Of a DNA stretch of 64,000 nt, positions 10,601 through 18,124 are shown in pieces. This stretch comes from Halomonas urumqiensis. GTDB lineage: Bacteria; Pseudomonadota; Gammaproteobacteria; Pseudomonadales; Halomonadaceae. The DNA is taken from assembly GCF_003028575.1 (NCBI RefSeq), contig NZ_PYUD01000002.1, positions 248,001 through 312,000 on the forward strand. Reading direction: 5' to 3'. Below the pieces are notes generated by a model that was not told the DNA's origin, did not search any database, and was given only the letters and a program-made list of their open reading frames with translations. Both the position numbers and the translations under genes were made by a program. Positions within the stretch are counted from its first letter, which is position 1, and every line of letters begins with the position of its first letter.

Positions 10601-13600
10601 GACATTAGCCTGCCAGGTAGCGAGATCACTACGGGAGGTAATGGCGGCACCATAGGCGCTGGTCTGGCTCTCGCTCAGGTCGAGAGAGTTACCCTGAAGA
10701 GTCAGCGTGCCTGCGGCCAGGTTGGTGCCGGTGGCGCTCAGGTCTCCGGTGGTGGTAACGCTAAGCGCGCCGCCATCTTGGATGAAAGCATTCAGCGTGC
10801 CATCTTCATTCAGGCCTGCGGCCAGGGTACCGCTGCTATCAACGCTGGCGGCGTCGATGGTCAGATCATTGGCTGCCGCGAGGGTGCCGGTGCTGGTGAG
10901 CGCACCGGTGTCGAGGGTGGTATTGCCGCCTGAGTAGAGGGTGCCATCTGTGTTGCCTAGGATTTCACTGAGGGTGATCGACAGGCCGTTACCCGCCAAC
11001 AACTCCCCCCGATCATTGTTCAGACTCAGCGCCTGCGCGCTCAGGTCGCCTTGCTGGCTAGACAGGGTGCCCTCGCTGTTATCAAGCACACCATCAACCT
11101 GAAGCGATAAGCTCTCCTGGGTGACGATATTGGCACTGCCAGTGTCTAGCGCACCTTTTGCGGTGATGTGGGCATCAAAAGCACTGGTCTGGCTCTCGCT
11201 CAGGCCGACATGGTCACCGTCCAGAGTCAGCGTGCCTGCGGCCAGGTTGGTGCCGGTGGCGCTCAGGTCTCCGGTGGTGGTAATGCGGAGCGCACCGCCG
11301 CCGTCGGCGAACGTCTTCAGTGTGCCATCTTCGTTCAAACCAGCGGCCAGGGTGCCGCTGCTATCAACGCTGGCGGCGTCGATGGTCAGATCATCGGCCG
11401 CCGCGAGGGTACCGGTATTGGTGAGCGCACCAGCATCAAGGGTGGCGTTAGAACCCGCGTAGAGGGTGCCATCGGTATTGCTTAGGGCTTCGCTGAGGGT
11501 GACCGACAGGTCGTTCCCCGCCAACAACTCACCCCGATCGTTGTTCAGGCTCAGCGCCTGTACGTTCAGGTCGCCTTGCTGGCTGGATACGGTACCCTCA
11601 GTGTTGTCGAGTGCGCCTCCGGCCTGAAGCGATAGGTTCTCCTGCGTGACGACATCAGCCTGCCAGGTAGCGAGATCGCTACGGGCGGTAATGGCGGCGT
11701 CATAGGCGCTGGTCTGGCTCTCACTCAGGTCGACATGGTCACCGTCCAGAGTCAGCGTGCCTGCGGCCAGATTGGTGCCCGTGGCACTCAGGCCTTCGGT
11801 GGCGATGACGCTGAGGGCGCCGCTATCGTCGTCGGCGAACGCCTTCAGCGTGCCATCTTCGTTCAAGCCAGCGGCCAGAGTACCGCTGCTCTCGACACGG
11901 GTGGCGTCGATGGTCAGATCACCCGCCGCCGCGAAGGTGCCGGTGTTGGTGAGCGCACCAGCATCAAGGGTGGCGTTAGAGCCCGCGAAGAGGGTGCCAT
12001 CGGTATTGCTTAGGGCTTCGCTAAGGGCCACCCCAAGGGCGTTACCCGCCAGCAACTCGCCCTGGTTGTTGTTAAGACTCAGCGCCTGCACACTCAGGTC
12101 ACCTTGCTGACTGGATAGGGTGCCATCGCTGTTATCAAGCGCACCATCTACCTGAAGCGATAAGCTCTCCTGGGTGACGACATCAGACTGCCAGGTGTCG
12201 AGATCACCACGGGCGATGAGGTCGGCACGATAGGCGCTGGTCTGGCTATCGCTCAGATCGAGAGAGTTACCCTGCAGAATCAGCGTGCCTGCGGCCAGGT
12301 TCGTGCCGGTGGCGCTCAGGTCTTCAGTGGCGGTGACGCTAAGGGCGTCACCGCCTTCAGCAAACGCCTTCAGGGTGCCGTCCCGTTTCAGGCCTGCGGC
12401 CAGGGTGCCACTGCTGCCTACGTTGGCGGCATCGATGGTCAGGTCTTCCGCTGCCGCAATAGTGCCGGTATTGGTGAGCGAACTGATGCCGAGGATGGTA
12501 TTGCCACCCGCGTAGAGAGTCCCATTATTATTGCTTAGGGCTTCGCTGAGGGTGAGCGAAAGATCGTTCCCCGCCAACACTTCACCCTGGTCGTTGATCA
12601 GGCTAAGCGCCTGGACAGTCAAGTCGCTCGCTTGGCTGGACAGAGTGCCTTCAGAGTTATCAAGCACGCCATCAGCCTGCAGAGATAAGCTCTCCTGGGT
12701 GACGACATTGGCCTGCCAAGTCGCTAGATCACTACGGGAGGTAATGTCGGCGCGGTAGGCACTGGTCTGGCTCTCGCTCAGGTCAGCGTTATCAGCGTCC
12801 AGTATCAGCCTACCCGCCGCCAAGTTGGTACCGGTGGCACTCAGGTCACCGGCGGTGGTGACGCTAAGGGCACCGCCGTCTTCGGCGAATGCCTCCAAGG
12901 TACCGTCCTGATTCAGGCCCGCGGCCAAGGTGCCACTGCTGCCTACGTTGGCGGCATCGATGGTCAGGTCATCCGCTGCCGCAATAGTGCCGGTACTGGT
13001 GAGCGTGTCGGTGTCGAGGCTCGTATTGCCGCCTGCGTAGACGGTGCCCTCTGTGTTGTGCAGGCGGAGAGCCTGCAGGCTCAGATCACCCTGCTCGCTA
13101 TAGAGAGTGCCCTGGGTATTATCAATAGCTCCGCCAGTTTCGAGATTGGCATTACCGCCCGCGTAGACGGTACCGTCGGTGTTGTTCAGCCTGAACGCCC
13201 GAACCCTGAGGTCTCCTTTCTGACTGGATAGGGTGCCTTCGGTGTTATAAAGCGCACCATCAACCTGAAGCGATAAGCTCTCCTGGGTGACGACATTGGT
13301 CTGCCAAGTCGCTAGATCACTACGGGAGGTAATGTCGGCGCGATAGGCGCTGGTCTGGCTCTCGCTCAGATCGACATTGCCTCCTGCCAGAGCCAGGCGG
13401 CCTGACGCCAGGTTGGTACCGCTGGCGCTCAAATCACCGGTGGTGGTGACGCGCAGCTCAGCACCGTTAGCGCCAAACGTGTCGAGACTACCATCGCTGT
13501 TCAAGCCAGCAGCCAGGGTGCCAATGCTATCAACGCTGGTGGCACCGATGATGAGATCATCCTCCGCCGCGAGGGTGCCGGTGTTGGTGAGCGCACCGAC

Positions 13601-16600
13601 CTCGAGGGTGGCATCACCACCGGCGTAGGCTGTGCCGTTGGTGTTGTTCAAAGCGCCACTGAAGATAGCTTCAAGGTCATTACCGGCCAACAACTCACCC
13701 TGGGTATTGTTCAGACTCTGCGCCTGCACACTCAGGTCGCCTTGCCGGCTGGACAATGCGCCCTCGGTGTTATCTAGGGCGCCATCGGCCTGTAGGGATA
13801 AGCTCTCCTGGGTGACGACATTGGCCTGCCAGGTGTCGAGATCACTACGGGCGGTGATCTCGGCGCTGCTGGCGCTGGTTTGGCTGTCGCTCAGATCGAC
13901 ATTATCACCGTCCAGGCTCAGCGTGCCTGCGGCCAGGTTGGTGCCGGTGGCGCTCAGGTTACCGGCGGTGGTGACGCTAAGGGCACCACCGACGTCAGCA
14001 AACGTCTTCAGCGTGCCATCTTCATTCAAACCAGCGGCCAGAGTGCCACTGCTATCAACGCTGGCGGCGTCGATGGTCAGATCATCGGCCGCCGCGACGC
14101 TGCCGGTATTGGTGAGCGCACCGGCCTCGAGGGTGGTACTACTGCCCGCGTAGACGGTGCCATCGGTGTTGCTTAGGGCTTCACTGAGGGTGATCGACAG
14201 GTCGTTCTCCGCCAACAACTCACCCCGATCGTTGTTCAAGCTCAGCGCCTGAACACTCAGGTCACCTTCCTGACTGGACAGGGTGCCCTTGGTGTTGTCG
14301 AGTGCGCTGCCTGCCTGAAGCGATAGGCTCTCCTGGGTGACGATATTGGCACTGCCAGTGTCTAGCGCACCTTTTGCGGCGATGTGGGCATCAAAAGCAC
14401 TGGTCTGGCTCTCGCTCAGATCGAAATGGTCACCCTGCAGAGTCAGTGTGCCTGCGGCCAGATTCGTGCCAGTGGCGCTCAAGCCTCCGGTGGTGGTGAC
14501 GCTAAGGGCATCGCCGCCTTCAGCAAACGGCTTCAGGGTGCCGTCCTGATTCAGGCCCGCGGCCAGGGTGCCACTGCTCTCAACGCTGGAAGCATCGATG
14601 ATGAGATCATCGACCGCTGCGACGGTGCCGGTGTTGGTAAACGCACCAGTATCAACGGTGGCGTAAGAACCCGCGTAGAGGGTGCCATCGGCATTGCGTA
14701 GGGCTTCTCTAAGGGCCACCTCAAGTGCGCTACCCGCCAGCAACTCACCCTGATCGTTGTTCAGGCTCAGCGCCTGTACGCTCAGGACGCCTTGCTGACT
14801 GGACAGAGTGCCCTCGGTGTTATCAAGCGCACCGTGGGCCATAAGCGATAAGCCCTCCTGAGTAACGACATCAGCCTGCCAGGTGTCGAGGTCACCACGG
14901 GCGGTGATATCAGCGCGGTAGGCGCTGGTCTGGCTATCGCTCAGATCGAGAGAGTTACCCTGCAGAGTCAGCGTACCTGCGGCCAAGTTAGTGCCGGTGG
15001 CACGCAGGTCTCCGGTGGTGGTGATGCTAAGGGCGTCACCACCATCGGTAAACGCCTTCAGGGTGCCGACCTGATTCAAGCCAGCGGCTAGAGTGCCACT
15101 GCTATCAACGCTGGTGGCATCGATGATGAGATCATCGGCTGCCGCGAGGGTGCCGGTATTGGTGAGCGAACCGATGCCGAGGGTGGTATTGCCACCCGCG
15201 TAGAGAGTGCCATCGGTATTGCTTAGGGCTTCGCTGAGGGCCACCTCAAGGGCGTTCCCCGCCAACAACTCTCCTTGGTCGTTGATTAGGCTAAGTGCCT
15301 GGACAGTCAAGTCGCTCGCTTGGCTGGACAGGGTGCCCCCGGTATTATCCAAGGCGCCGTCAGATTGGAGCGATAAGCTCTCCTGAGTGACGACATCAGC
15401 CTGCCAGGTCGCTAGATCACTACGGGCGGTGATCTCGGCGCTGCTGGCGCTGGTTTGGCTGTCGCTCAGATCGACATTATCACCGTCCAGAGTCAGCGTG
15501 CCTGACGCCAGGTTGGTACCGCTGGCGCTCAAATCACCGGTAGTGGTGACGTGCAGCTCAGCACCGTTAGCGTCAAATGTGTCGAGACTACCGTCACTGT
15601 TCAAGCCAGCAGCCAGGGTGCCACTGCTATCAACGCTGGCGGCGTCGATGGTCAGATCATCGGCCGCCGCGATGCTGCCGGTATTGGTGAGCGCACCGGT
15701 CTCGAGGGCGGTACTACTGCCCGCGTAGACGGTGCCATCGGTGTTGCTTAAGGCTTCATTGAGGGTGATCGACAGATCGTTCTCCGCCAACAACTCACCC
15801 TGATCGTTGTTCAAGCTCAGCGCCTGCACACTCAGGTCACCTTGCTGACTGGACAGGGTGCCCTCGGTATTATCCAAGGTGCCGTCAGACTGGAGCAATA
15901 AGCTCTCCTGGGTGACGACATCAGACTGCCAGGTGTCGAGATCACTACGGGCGGTGATCTCGGCGCTGCTGGCGCTGGTTTGGCTGTCGCTCAGATCGAC
16001 ATTATCACCGTCCAGAGTCAGCGTGCCTGCGGCCAGATTGGTGCCGGTGGCGCTCAGGTCTCCGGTGGTGGTGACGTGCAATTCCGCACCGTTAGCAACA
16101 AATGTGTCGAGACTACCGTCACTGTTCAAGCCAGCAGCCAGGGTGCCACTGCTATCAACGCTGGCGGCGTCGATGGTCAGATCATCAGCTGCCGCGAGGG
16201 TGCCGGTGTTGGTGAGATGATTAACTACAGCAATATGAGATGTGGCGGATGACTGAATTTCGCCGGCGTTGCTCAGACGTTGAGCTTTCAAGTGGAGCTC
16301 ACCTTGTGTATAAAGCTGCGCTTTCGAATCCTGGATGTGCTTTGTGCTGCTTAGCGTGGCTGTGTCAGCCAACACAGTCCCACCACTCAGGTTTGCGGTG
16401 CCTACCTCTACATTGAGTTGATCAGCCTGCAAGGTGCCGGCGGTGTTTTCAAACCAGTCGCCGTTGGCCTGCACGCCTTGAGCGCGAATGTGGCCAGCAT
16501 TGCTATGTGATTGGCTTGTACTTATGTAAAGCTCGCCCTCTGCTGCCAGCGTGCCACCTGCATGATTTTCCAAGCTACCACTAGCCTTCACCACCCCTGA

Positions 16601-18112
16601 TGCCAATGGGGCAGCGGATGACTTAGGAACCGAGCTGGGTTGCGGAGTTGAGACTAGTTCTTCAGAAGATTGTGAGCTTTTTTCTTCGTTACCATCTGCT
16701 GCTTGCTCTGTAGGTTCCGAGGATTGAAGGCCGGCATTGCCATCTTGTTCAGATAACGCCGCACGCCCAATAAACCCGCCCTGATTATTTACCAAGTTGG
16801 TGGCTTTAATGCTAATATCCTGGGCACCACTTTGCCAGAAGCTACCGCTGTTACTTATATCAACAACCTCAACATCCAGACGCTGAGCGTCTATTCGGCC
16901 ACTGTTATTCAAATCGCTTGCACGTAGATTAGCTTCTAGACCAGCACGTAAATCACCGCTATTTTCGATGGTAGCAGGCTTGCTTCTATTATCCTCATCA
17001 AAGCGATTGCCACCACTGTGCAACGTCAAGTTTTCACCGGCGAGCACGCTTCCACTGAAACTTTGGTCTTGCGCAGTACGGATAACCACATCACCTTGAT
17101 TTGCTTGAATAATACCTGCTGATCTCAACTGGCCATTGGTGTCGATATGGATATCGCCTACGCTGGCAGCCATGGTACCGTGATGGCGCACACCTAGACC
17201 AGCTTCCGTGCCTACTAGTCGAATGTGTCCAGCGTACATACCTCCTAATTCACTTACATCCAGTGAAAAAGCTGGTGCCGCAGCAGTGCTTTTCCCAGAC
17301 TCTTTTTTTATATTCCCAGAGTGAACGTCAATGCTATTTTCACCCGTAACGAGTTCCAAATCCTGCGCATGAACATTCGCGTTTATTTCAATGGAGCGCG
17401 CTAAAACACCAGTGTAATCAGTCAGGCTAGCGTCGAGCCCTTTACCCTCAATTCGGATAGTGCCTCGATGTACACGATAACCGTCGAGGCCACCTCCATT
17501 CATTGATGGACTACCCGTGGTAAGAGTGGCACGACTGGCATTGATGAAACCAGCACCATCCACCTCAATACCGGCAGGGTTGGCAATAATAACTTCAGCA
17601 CGCTGCCCACCAACTTCAATAAAACCTTTCAACTGACTAGGGTTATTGCTATTAACTTCGTTGAGGATGACACGAGCTTCACCCTTGGCCAACCACGGGT
17701 TTCCCTGCACCCATCCACCGAGCTGGGTCTGCGCATCAATACGACTGTTATTCAGCACTGCCCCTGGCGAGTCAACATCAAACTGTTCGTATGTATTGCG
17801 GCTTACCCCGGCACCACTAGGAGTTTGAATGTTTACCAGCGGCACATCGTTAGGGCTACTTAGTACCGTCGGACGCTGGTTGCCTGGCGATTTAGCATCT
17901 GGAATAATTTGCGCCTGAGCCAACCCGCTACCCATTGAACACAAAACTACTGCAAAAAAAGCAGCTGCACGCAAAACTACAGCCGCGGAACTCCCCTTAA
18001 CGGTGCCTAGCCCGATCCTGGATCCTTTGCTTTTTTGCAAAGCGATTTCAGATGCCGCCACGAGACAGCCACGAGTGGAATTGAAGACGAGCCGGTAGAG
18101 TTTTTTATTCAT
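1685..18112 (-). CDS. cdiA: Giant CdiA-like contact-dependent inhibition exoprotein
   Basis: A 5,475-residue TpsA exoprotein. Residues 1-~70 form an extended signal peptide (MNKKLYRLVFNSTRG, then a hydrophobic core ending GLAQAQ). Residues ~70-320 are the TPS secretion domain with NPAGIEVDGAGFINASR. Residues ~630-3,240 hold 16 copies of a ~158-residue filament repeat. Five 27-residue repeats lie near 3,960-4,105, a YLVETDPQF-type motif near 4,170, then hemagglutinin repeats. The pretoxin region ends in NNYL at residues 5252-5255 (a VENN-like boundary, DNA 2348-2359). The last 220 residues (DNA 1688-2347) are the predicted delivered toxin, with cysteines at 5300, 5307, 5379 and 5388. The transporter gene lies 12 bases upstream and a likely immunity gene follows. 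Filament and secretion roles are known for this family; the toxin activity is unknown. Confidence 0.92.
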   Translation of the reverse strand: MNKKLYRLVFNSTRGCLVAASEIALQKSKGSRIGLGTVKGSSAAVVLRAAAFFAVVLCSMGSGLAQAQIIPDAKSPGNQRPTVLSSPNDVPLVNIQTPSGAGVSRNTYEQFDVDSPGAVLNNSRIDAQTQLGGWVQGNPWLAKGEARVILNEVNSNNPSQLKGFIEVGGQRAEVIIANPAGIEVDGAGFINASRATLTTGSPSMNGGGLDGYRVHRGTIRIEGKGLDASLTDYTGVLARSIEINANVHAQDLELVTGENSIDVHSGNIKKESGKSTAAAPAFSLDVSELGGMYAGHIRLVGTEAGLGVRHHGTMAASVGDIHIDTNGQLRSAGIIQANQGDVVIRTAQDQSFSGSVLAGENLTLHSGGNRFDEDNRSKPATIENSGDLRAGLEANLRASDLNNSGRIDAQRLDVEVVDISNSGSFWQSGAQDISIKATNLVNNQGGFIGRAALSEQDGNAGLQSSEPTEQAADGNEEKSSQSSEELVSTPQPSSVPKSSAAPLASGVVKASGSLENHAGGTLAAEGELYISTSQSHSNAGHIRAQGVQANGDWFENTAGTLQADQLNVEVGTANLSGGTVLADTATLSSTKHIQDSKAQLYTQGELHLKAQRLSNAGEIQSSATSHIAVVNHLTNTGTLAAADDLTIDAASVDSSGTLAAGLNSDGSLDTFVANGAELHVTTTGDLSATGTNLAAGTLTLDGDNVDLSDSQTSASSAEITARSDLDTWQSDVVTQESLLLQSDGTLDNTEGTLSSQQGDLSVQALSLNNDQGELLAENDLSITLNEALSNTDGTVYAGSSTALETGALTNTGSIAAADDLTIDAASVDSSGTLAAGLNSDGSLDTFDANGAELHVTTTGDLSASGTNLASGTLTLDGDNVDLSDSQTSASSAEITARSDLATWQADVVTQESLSLQSDGALDNTGGTLSSQASDLTVQALSLINDQGELLAGNALEVALSEALSNTDGTLYAGGNTTLGIGSLTNTGTLAAADDLIIDATSVDSSGTLAAGLNQVGTLKAFTDGGDALSITTTGDLRATGTNLAAGTLTLQGNSLDLSDSQTSAYRADITARGDLDTWQADVVTQEGLSLMAHGALDNTEGTLSSQQGVLSVQALSLNNDQGELLAGSALEVALREALRNADGTLYAGSYATVDTGAFTNTGTVAAVDDLIIDASSVESSGTLAAGLNQDGTLKPFAEGGDALSVTTTGGLSATGTNLAAGTLTLQGDHFDLSESQTSAFDAHIAAKGALDTGSANIVTQESLSLQAGSALDNTKGTLSSQEGDLSVQALSLNNDRGELLAENDLSITLSEALSNTDGTVYAGSSTTLEAGALTNTGSVAAADDLTIDAASVDSSGTLAAGLNEDGTLKTFADVGGALSVTTAGNLSATGTNLAAGTLSLDGDNVDLSDSQTSASSAEITARSDLDTWQANVVTQESLSLQADGALDNTEGALSSRQGDLSVQAQSLNNTQGELLAGNDLEAIFSGALNNTNGTAYAGGDATLEVGALTNTGTLAAEDDLIIGATSVDSIGTLAAGLNSDGSLDTFGANGAELRVTTTGDLSASGTNLASGRLALAGGNVDLSESQTSAYRADITSRSDLATWQTNVVTQESLSLQVDGALYNTEGTLSSQKGDLRVRAFRLNNTDGTVYAGGNANLETGGAIDNTQGTLYSEQGDLSLQALRLHNTEGTVYAGGNTSLDTDTLTSTGTIAAADDLTIDAANVGSSGTLAAGLNQDGTLEAFAEDGGALSVTTAGDLSATGTNLAAGRLILDADNADLSESQTSAYRADITSRSDLATWQANVVTQESLSLQADGVLDNSEGTLSSQASDLTVQALSLINDQGEVLAGNDLSLTLSEALSNNNGTLYAGGNTILGISSLTNTGTIAAAEDLTIDAANVGSSGTLAAGLKRDGTLKAFAEGGDALSVTATEDLSATGTNLAAGTLILQGNSLDLSDSQTSAYRADLIARGDLDTWQSDVVTQESLSLQVDGALDNSDGTLSSQQGDLSVQALSLNNNQGELLAGNALGVALSEALSNTDGTLFAGSNATLDAGALTNTGTFAAAGDLTIDATRVESSGTLAAGLNEDGTLKAFADDDSGALSVIATEGLSATGTNLAAGTLTLDGDHVDLSESQTSAYDAAITARSDLATWQADVVTQENLSLQAGGALDNTEGTVSSQQGDLNVQALSLNNDRGELLAGNDLSVTLSEALSNTDGTLYAGSNATLDAGALTNTGTLAAADDLTIDAASVDSSGTLAAGLNEDGTLKTFADGGGALRITTTGDLSATGTNLAAGTLTLDGDHVGLSESQTSAFDAHITAKGALDTGSANIVTQESLSLQVDGVLDNSEGTLSSQQGDLSAQALSLNNDRGELLAGNGLSITLSEILGNTDGTLYSGGNTTLDTGALTSTGTLAAANDLTIDAASVDSSGTLAAGLNEDGTLNAFIQDGGALSVTTTGDLSATGTNLAAGTLTLQGNSLDLSESQTSAYGAAITSRSDLATWQANVVTQESLSLQADGVLDNSEGTLSSQASDLNVQALSLTNDQGELLAGNALDVALSEALSNTDGIVYAGGNTTLGIGALTNTGTIAAADDLTIDTASIESSGTLAAGLNEDGTLKAFADDVGALSITATEDLSATGNNLAAGRLTLDGNTVDLSDSQTSAFDAHVTANGVLNTGNTRLITRDDISIWAQNLNNIDGTVYAGGNATLDSDALTNTGTLAAADDLAINATHVASSGTLAAGLNEDGTLKAFADDVGALSVTATEDLSITGNNLATGRLTLSGDHVDLSDSQTSAFDARVTAKGMLNTGNARLITRDDISIWAQNLNNIDGTVYAGGNTILDTGALTNTGTLAAADDLAIDATRVASSGTLAAGLNEDGTLKTFAGDGGALHVTSTGDLSATGNNLAAGHLTLDGVYVDLSNSQTSANNADIIARGDLDTWQANVVTQEGLSLLAGGALDNTKGALSSQQDDLSVQARSLTNNQGRLLAGNELEVTLGEALSNNDGTVYAGGNTILDTGALTNTGTIAAAGDLAIDATSVSSNGTLAGGLNADGSLNAFGANGAALRVTTVGDLSATGNNLAAGTLTLQGNSLDLSESQTSAFDAHVTAKGTLDADIANFITRNDINIEAQILNNMGGTVYAGSSATLDTEVLANTGILAAADDLAIHAVRVESNGTLAAGLNEDGTLKAFTQDSGALSVTATGDLSATGNNLAAGRLSLEGDALNLSNSQASAYNADIIARGDLDTSQANVVTQKGLSLQADGALGNEYGALASKTGSLTFNANGVTNTDGLMAAATELNINANSKSINNISGEILAQGDMNLSTRADILNTGGIVQSNAAISLSADIVNNRQTSGDAQGIVGDDVQINADSLDNTEGQVLAGRDLTITADHSINNTHGTLNAQRHLDLQDGVPSSDTRPGKRSLIISNTDGVIVANNESASADASVAITANTLGLDGTLESGGDMALDLVGDLNTASGQQVTTEGVLSLRLHGDTSGNTFDNAGKWEGGRGLIVRADEIRNQSSGELQSLGITSLDTTQTSGGSVTNRGLINGTDTRISSRTVDNVGRGRVYGDRVAIKADTLTNREETVGGQAKAATIAARERLDIGAKDITNREDALIFSAGDMAIGGTLSPFYRAVVDGTSNALILNNNSATIESLGNMVLATDTLRNTNEYFAIEEAYLGTTEMTMIQPEGSSAKFIIDDDEIILTPPIGWSKELNGGTLVWVQDERPEGYVAGYPDADPSVNLAGDYVYYHGSGEAVISEWKQYLLERKEYESTVVSSAPGQIMAGGNLTLRGKDLLNDKSRIIVGRALHGDLGNLKNQGAMGEKRVSTEGLLWESTIRRITNGHTDSMYGGATYRIRSWEDLGDYNPPDETTTIGLGIGEVRENTAYSGSGTYAGDKADLGIAGSVSIGDTSTTASTLAEQNASNVANGVDKASDRTSAVSTDSQAVTQASVNAATVDHANSPGYASNSANAVNSEAHGATEAAFSTNSSGNATSSANAVNTEAHGATGASFSANSSGNAISGTNAVNTDTNGATEASFRASHSGDVTNSTNAVNTDAHGATGTSFSADNSGNVTNSANAVNTASQGARGASLSANTPSSATQGAAGISLDHTPLDRANPSQRARATVGLGTQTGPALLLPNSSLFTIDPGVNARYLVETDPQFTDHRQWLSSEYLLSALAFDPAHTQKRLGDGFYEQKLIREQVAALTGYRFLGDYSSDDAQYAALMNAGSAFAHEHNLRPGIALTAAQTAQLTNDIVWLVTQAVQLPDGSTTTALMPKVYLAPRQGDLAANGELLGGHDGTLISARDIDLALSGDLNNSGTIAGRKMVDISTRNLSNSGHLQGDITLINARKDIDIEGGSVAANTGMALQAGRDLNITTTTHSATNETDGNTFSLQGIDRVAGLYVNGEAGELLASAGGSINLTAAELHNIGSGVTQLNAGGDINLDTVEIGQSHDLNWGTNNYNRQRHSEDIGTVITGEGAVGLNAGQDINLRAAEIDAQGALAVNAIDGNITLEAGQRLDSLAEGRQTSSSGLFSSKTTITRSSRLSTQALASELGGQTVAMTSGQDIYLNGANVLADQDLGIHAGGNLTLDAAQHTLSESHFTDTRKSGLFSGGFGFTIGSQQQQSDATSTATFAAPSTVGSIGGNVTLSAGDTYTQVGSDVLAPAGDILIGANTVDIREGRESTTHQTEHRFKQSGLSVSLSNPVVDTAQRLEGQLQAAGDTRSPRMKALAAANSALAVSDIQQQLQGGQGTDLTLNVSLGSSQSHSNSTALSNTARGSTLAAGDNLALHAGNLTVQGSKLEAGNQTLLNATQDINLLASADTASHRSSHNSSSASIGLGIGMNGGSPGIALNLDASRAKGHGNSDSTTYTNTQVTAGNQVILNSGGDTTLQGAVVSAPQITTNIGGDLSIASLQDTATHNERHSSSGFSASVPLIGAGQPSASLNASRTQIDGDYQSVKQQSGLRAGDGGFQVNVEGTTSLTGGAITSTQTAIDNDLNRFSTAGQSARDAIDSGALTLTDIANRASVDADSASIGLSTGEDGAGLSGIGTGRVDGNASSTTVAAISGLAGHQAARTGDADTGIEPIFDAESVKQDVQAQAAITQEFGSKASQLVGDLAQAKREEERALRLHARQAQAAGDTERAGQLNAQADRLQRDWGDNGTQRLAAHTAIGALTGGTAGATGAAVGTLSTPAVADVLNEAGLDDTLADGLAALASTVAGAATGGTQGGAAAVNEVLNNYLTTRSINQELERLTADDSELDPALIRRLVEHQLLYGLQENAPLDDCRVVGSDCSPQLDEMTAAFELLQDPRTREKFRGDLTDDLIERQLNDLVATLESVDWSKNPETIARAEFIGNTARAFVDTCALHPLAGPCRGVALAITGSDVTGKINDGDLTGALVQGGAFLAGQSAASIVKGSIQNTGIYSKEFIEWTKNIYGAGTEKMTQAVYDETQSAPDTDDE
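2526..2628 (-). repeat. CdiA pretoxin segment duplicated at 1-103
   Basis: This part of cdiA encodes QADRLQRDWGDNGTQRL and the following Gly/Ala-rich helix. It is the intact partner of the fragment at 1-103, in direct orientation and the same frame. Recombination between the two would remove about 2.5 kb holding the present toxin and immunity genes and attach whatever toxin lies left of the window. Confidence 0.8.
3577..3651 (-). repeat. CdiA segment duplicated at 1162-1236
   Basis: This is the intact partner of the short duplicate at the orphan toxin junction. It encodes the DTASHRSSHNSS stretch of the hemagglutinin-repeat region. The two copies are in direct orientation and in frame, so a crossover would fuse CdiA to the orphan C-terminus. 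Confidence 0.8.
5790..6210 (-). repeat. Five 81-bp repeats (27-residue Ala/Ser/Asn-rich units) in cdiA
   Basis: Inside cdiA, five consecutive 27-residue units each contain NAVN, HGAT (or a variant) and a phenylalanine or leucine in a Ser/Ala-rich context, for example NAVNTEAHGATGASFSANSS. They are low-complexity and lie between the filament repeats and the YLVETDPQF motif, a position that suggests a flexible hinge or spacer. I do not recognise the unit from other CdiA proteins. Confidence 0.75.
8400..16220 (-). repeat. Sixteen long tandem filament repeats in cdiA
   Basis: The cdiA coding region contains 16 copies of a repeat recognisable by SSGTLAAGLN or a close variant, followed by DLSATGTNLAAGTL and DLSDSQTSA. 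The average period is about 475 bp (~158 residues). Some units are shortened and lack the WQADVVTQESLSL and LSSQQGDL parts. The copies are very alike at DNA level. Such repeats build the long beta-helical filament of two-partner secretion proteins; the copy number sets filament length and is likely to vary by recombination. Confidence 0.88.
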
Positions 18113-18124
18113 TGTTCACTCGTA

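Noticed and set aside
8400..16220. Possible CRISPR array
   Set aside because: The repeats are ~475 bp, coding and in frame; there are no short palindromic repeats with unique spacers.
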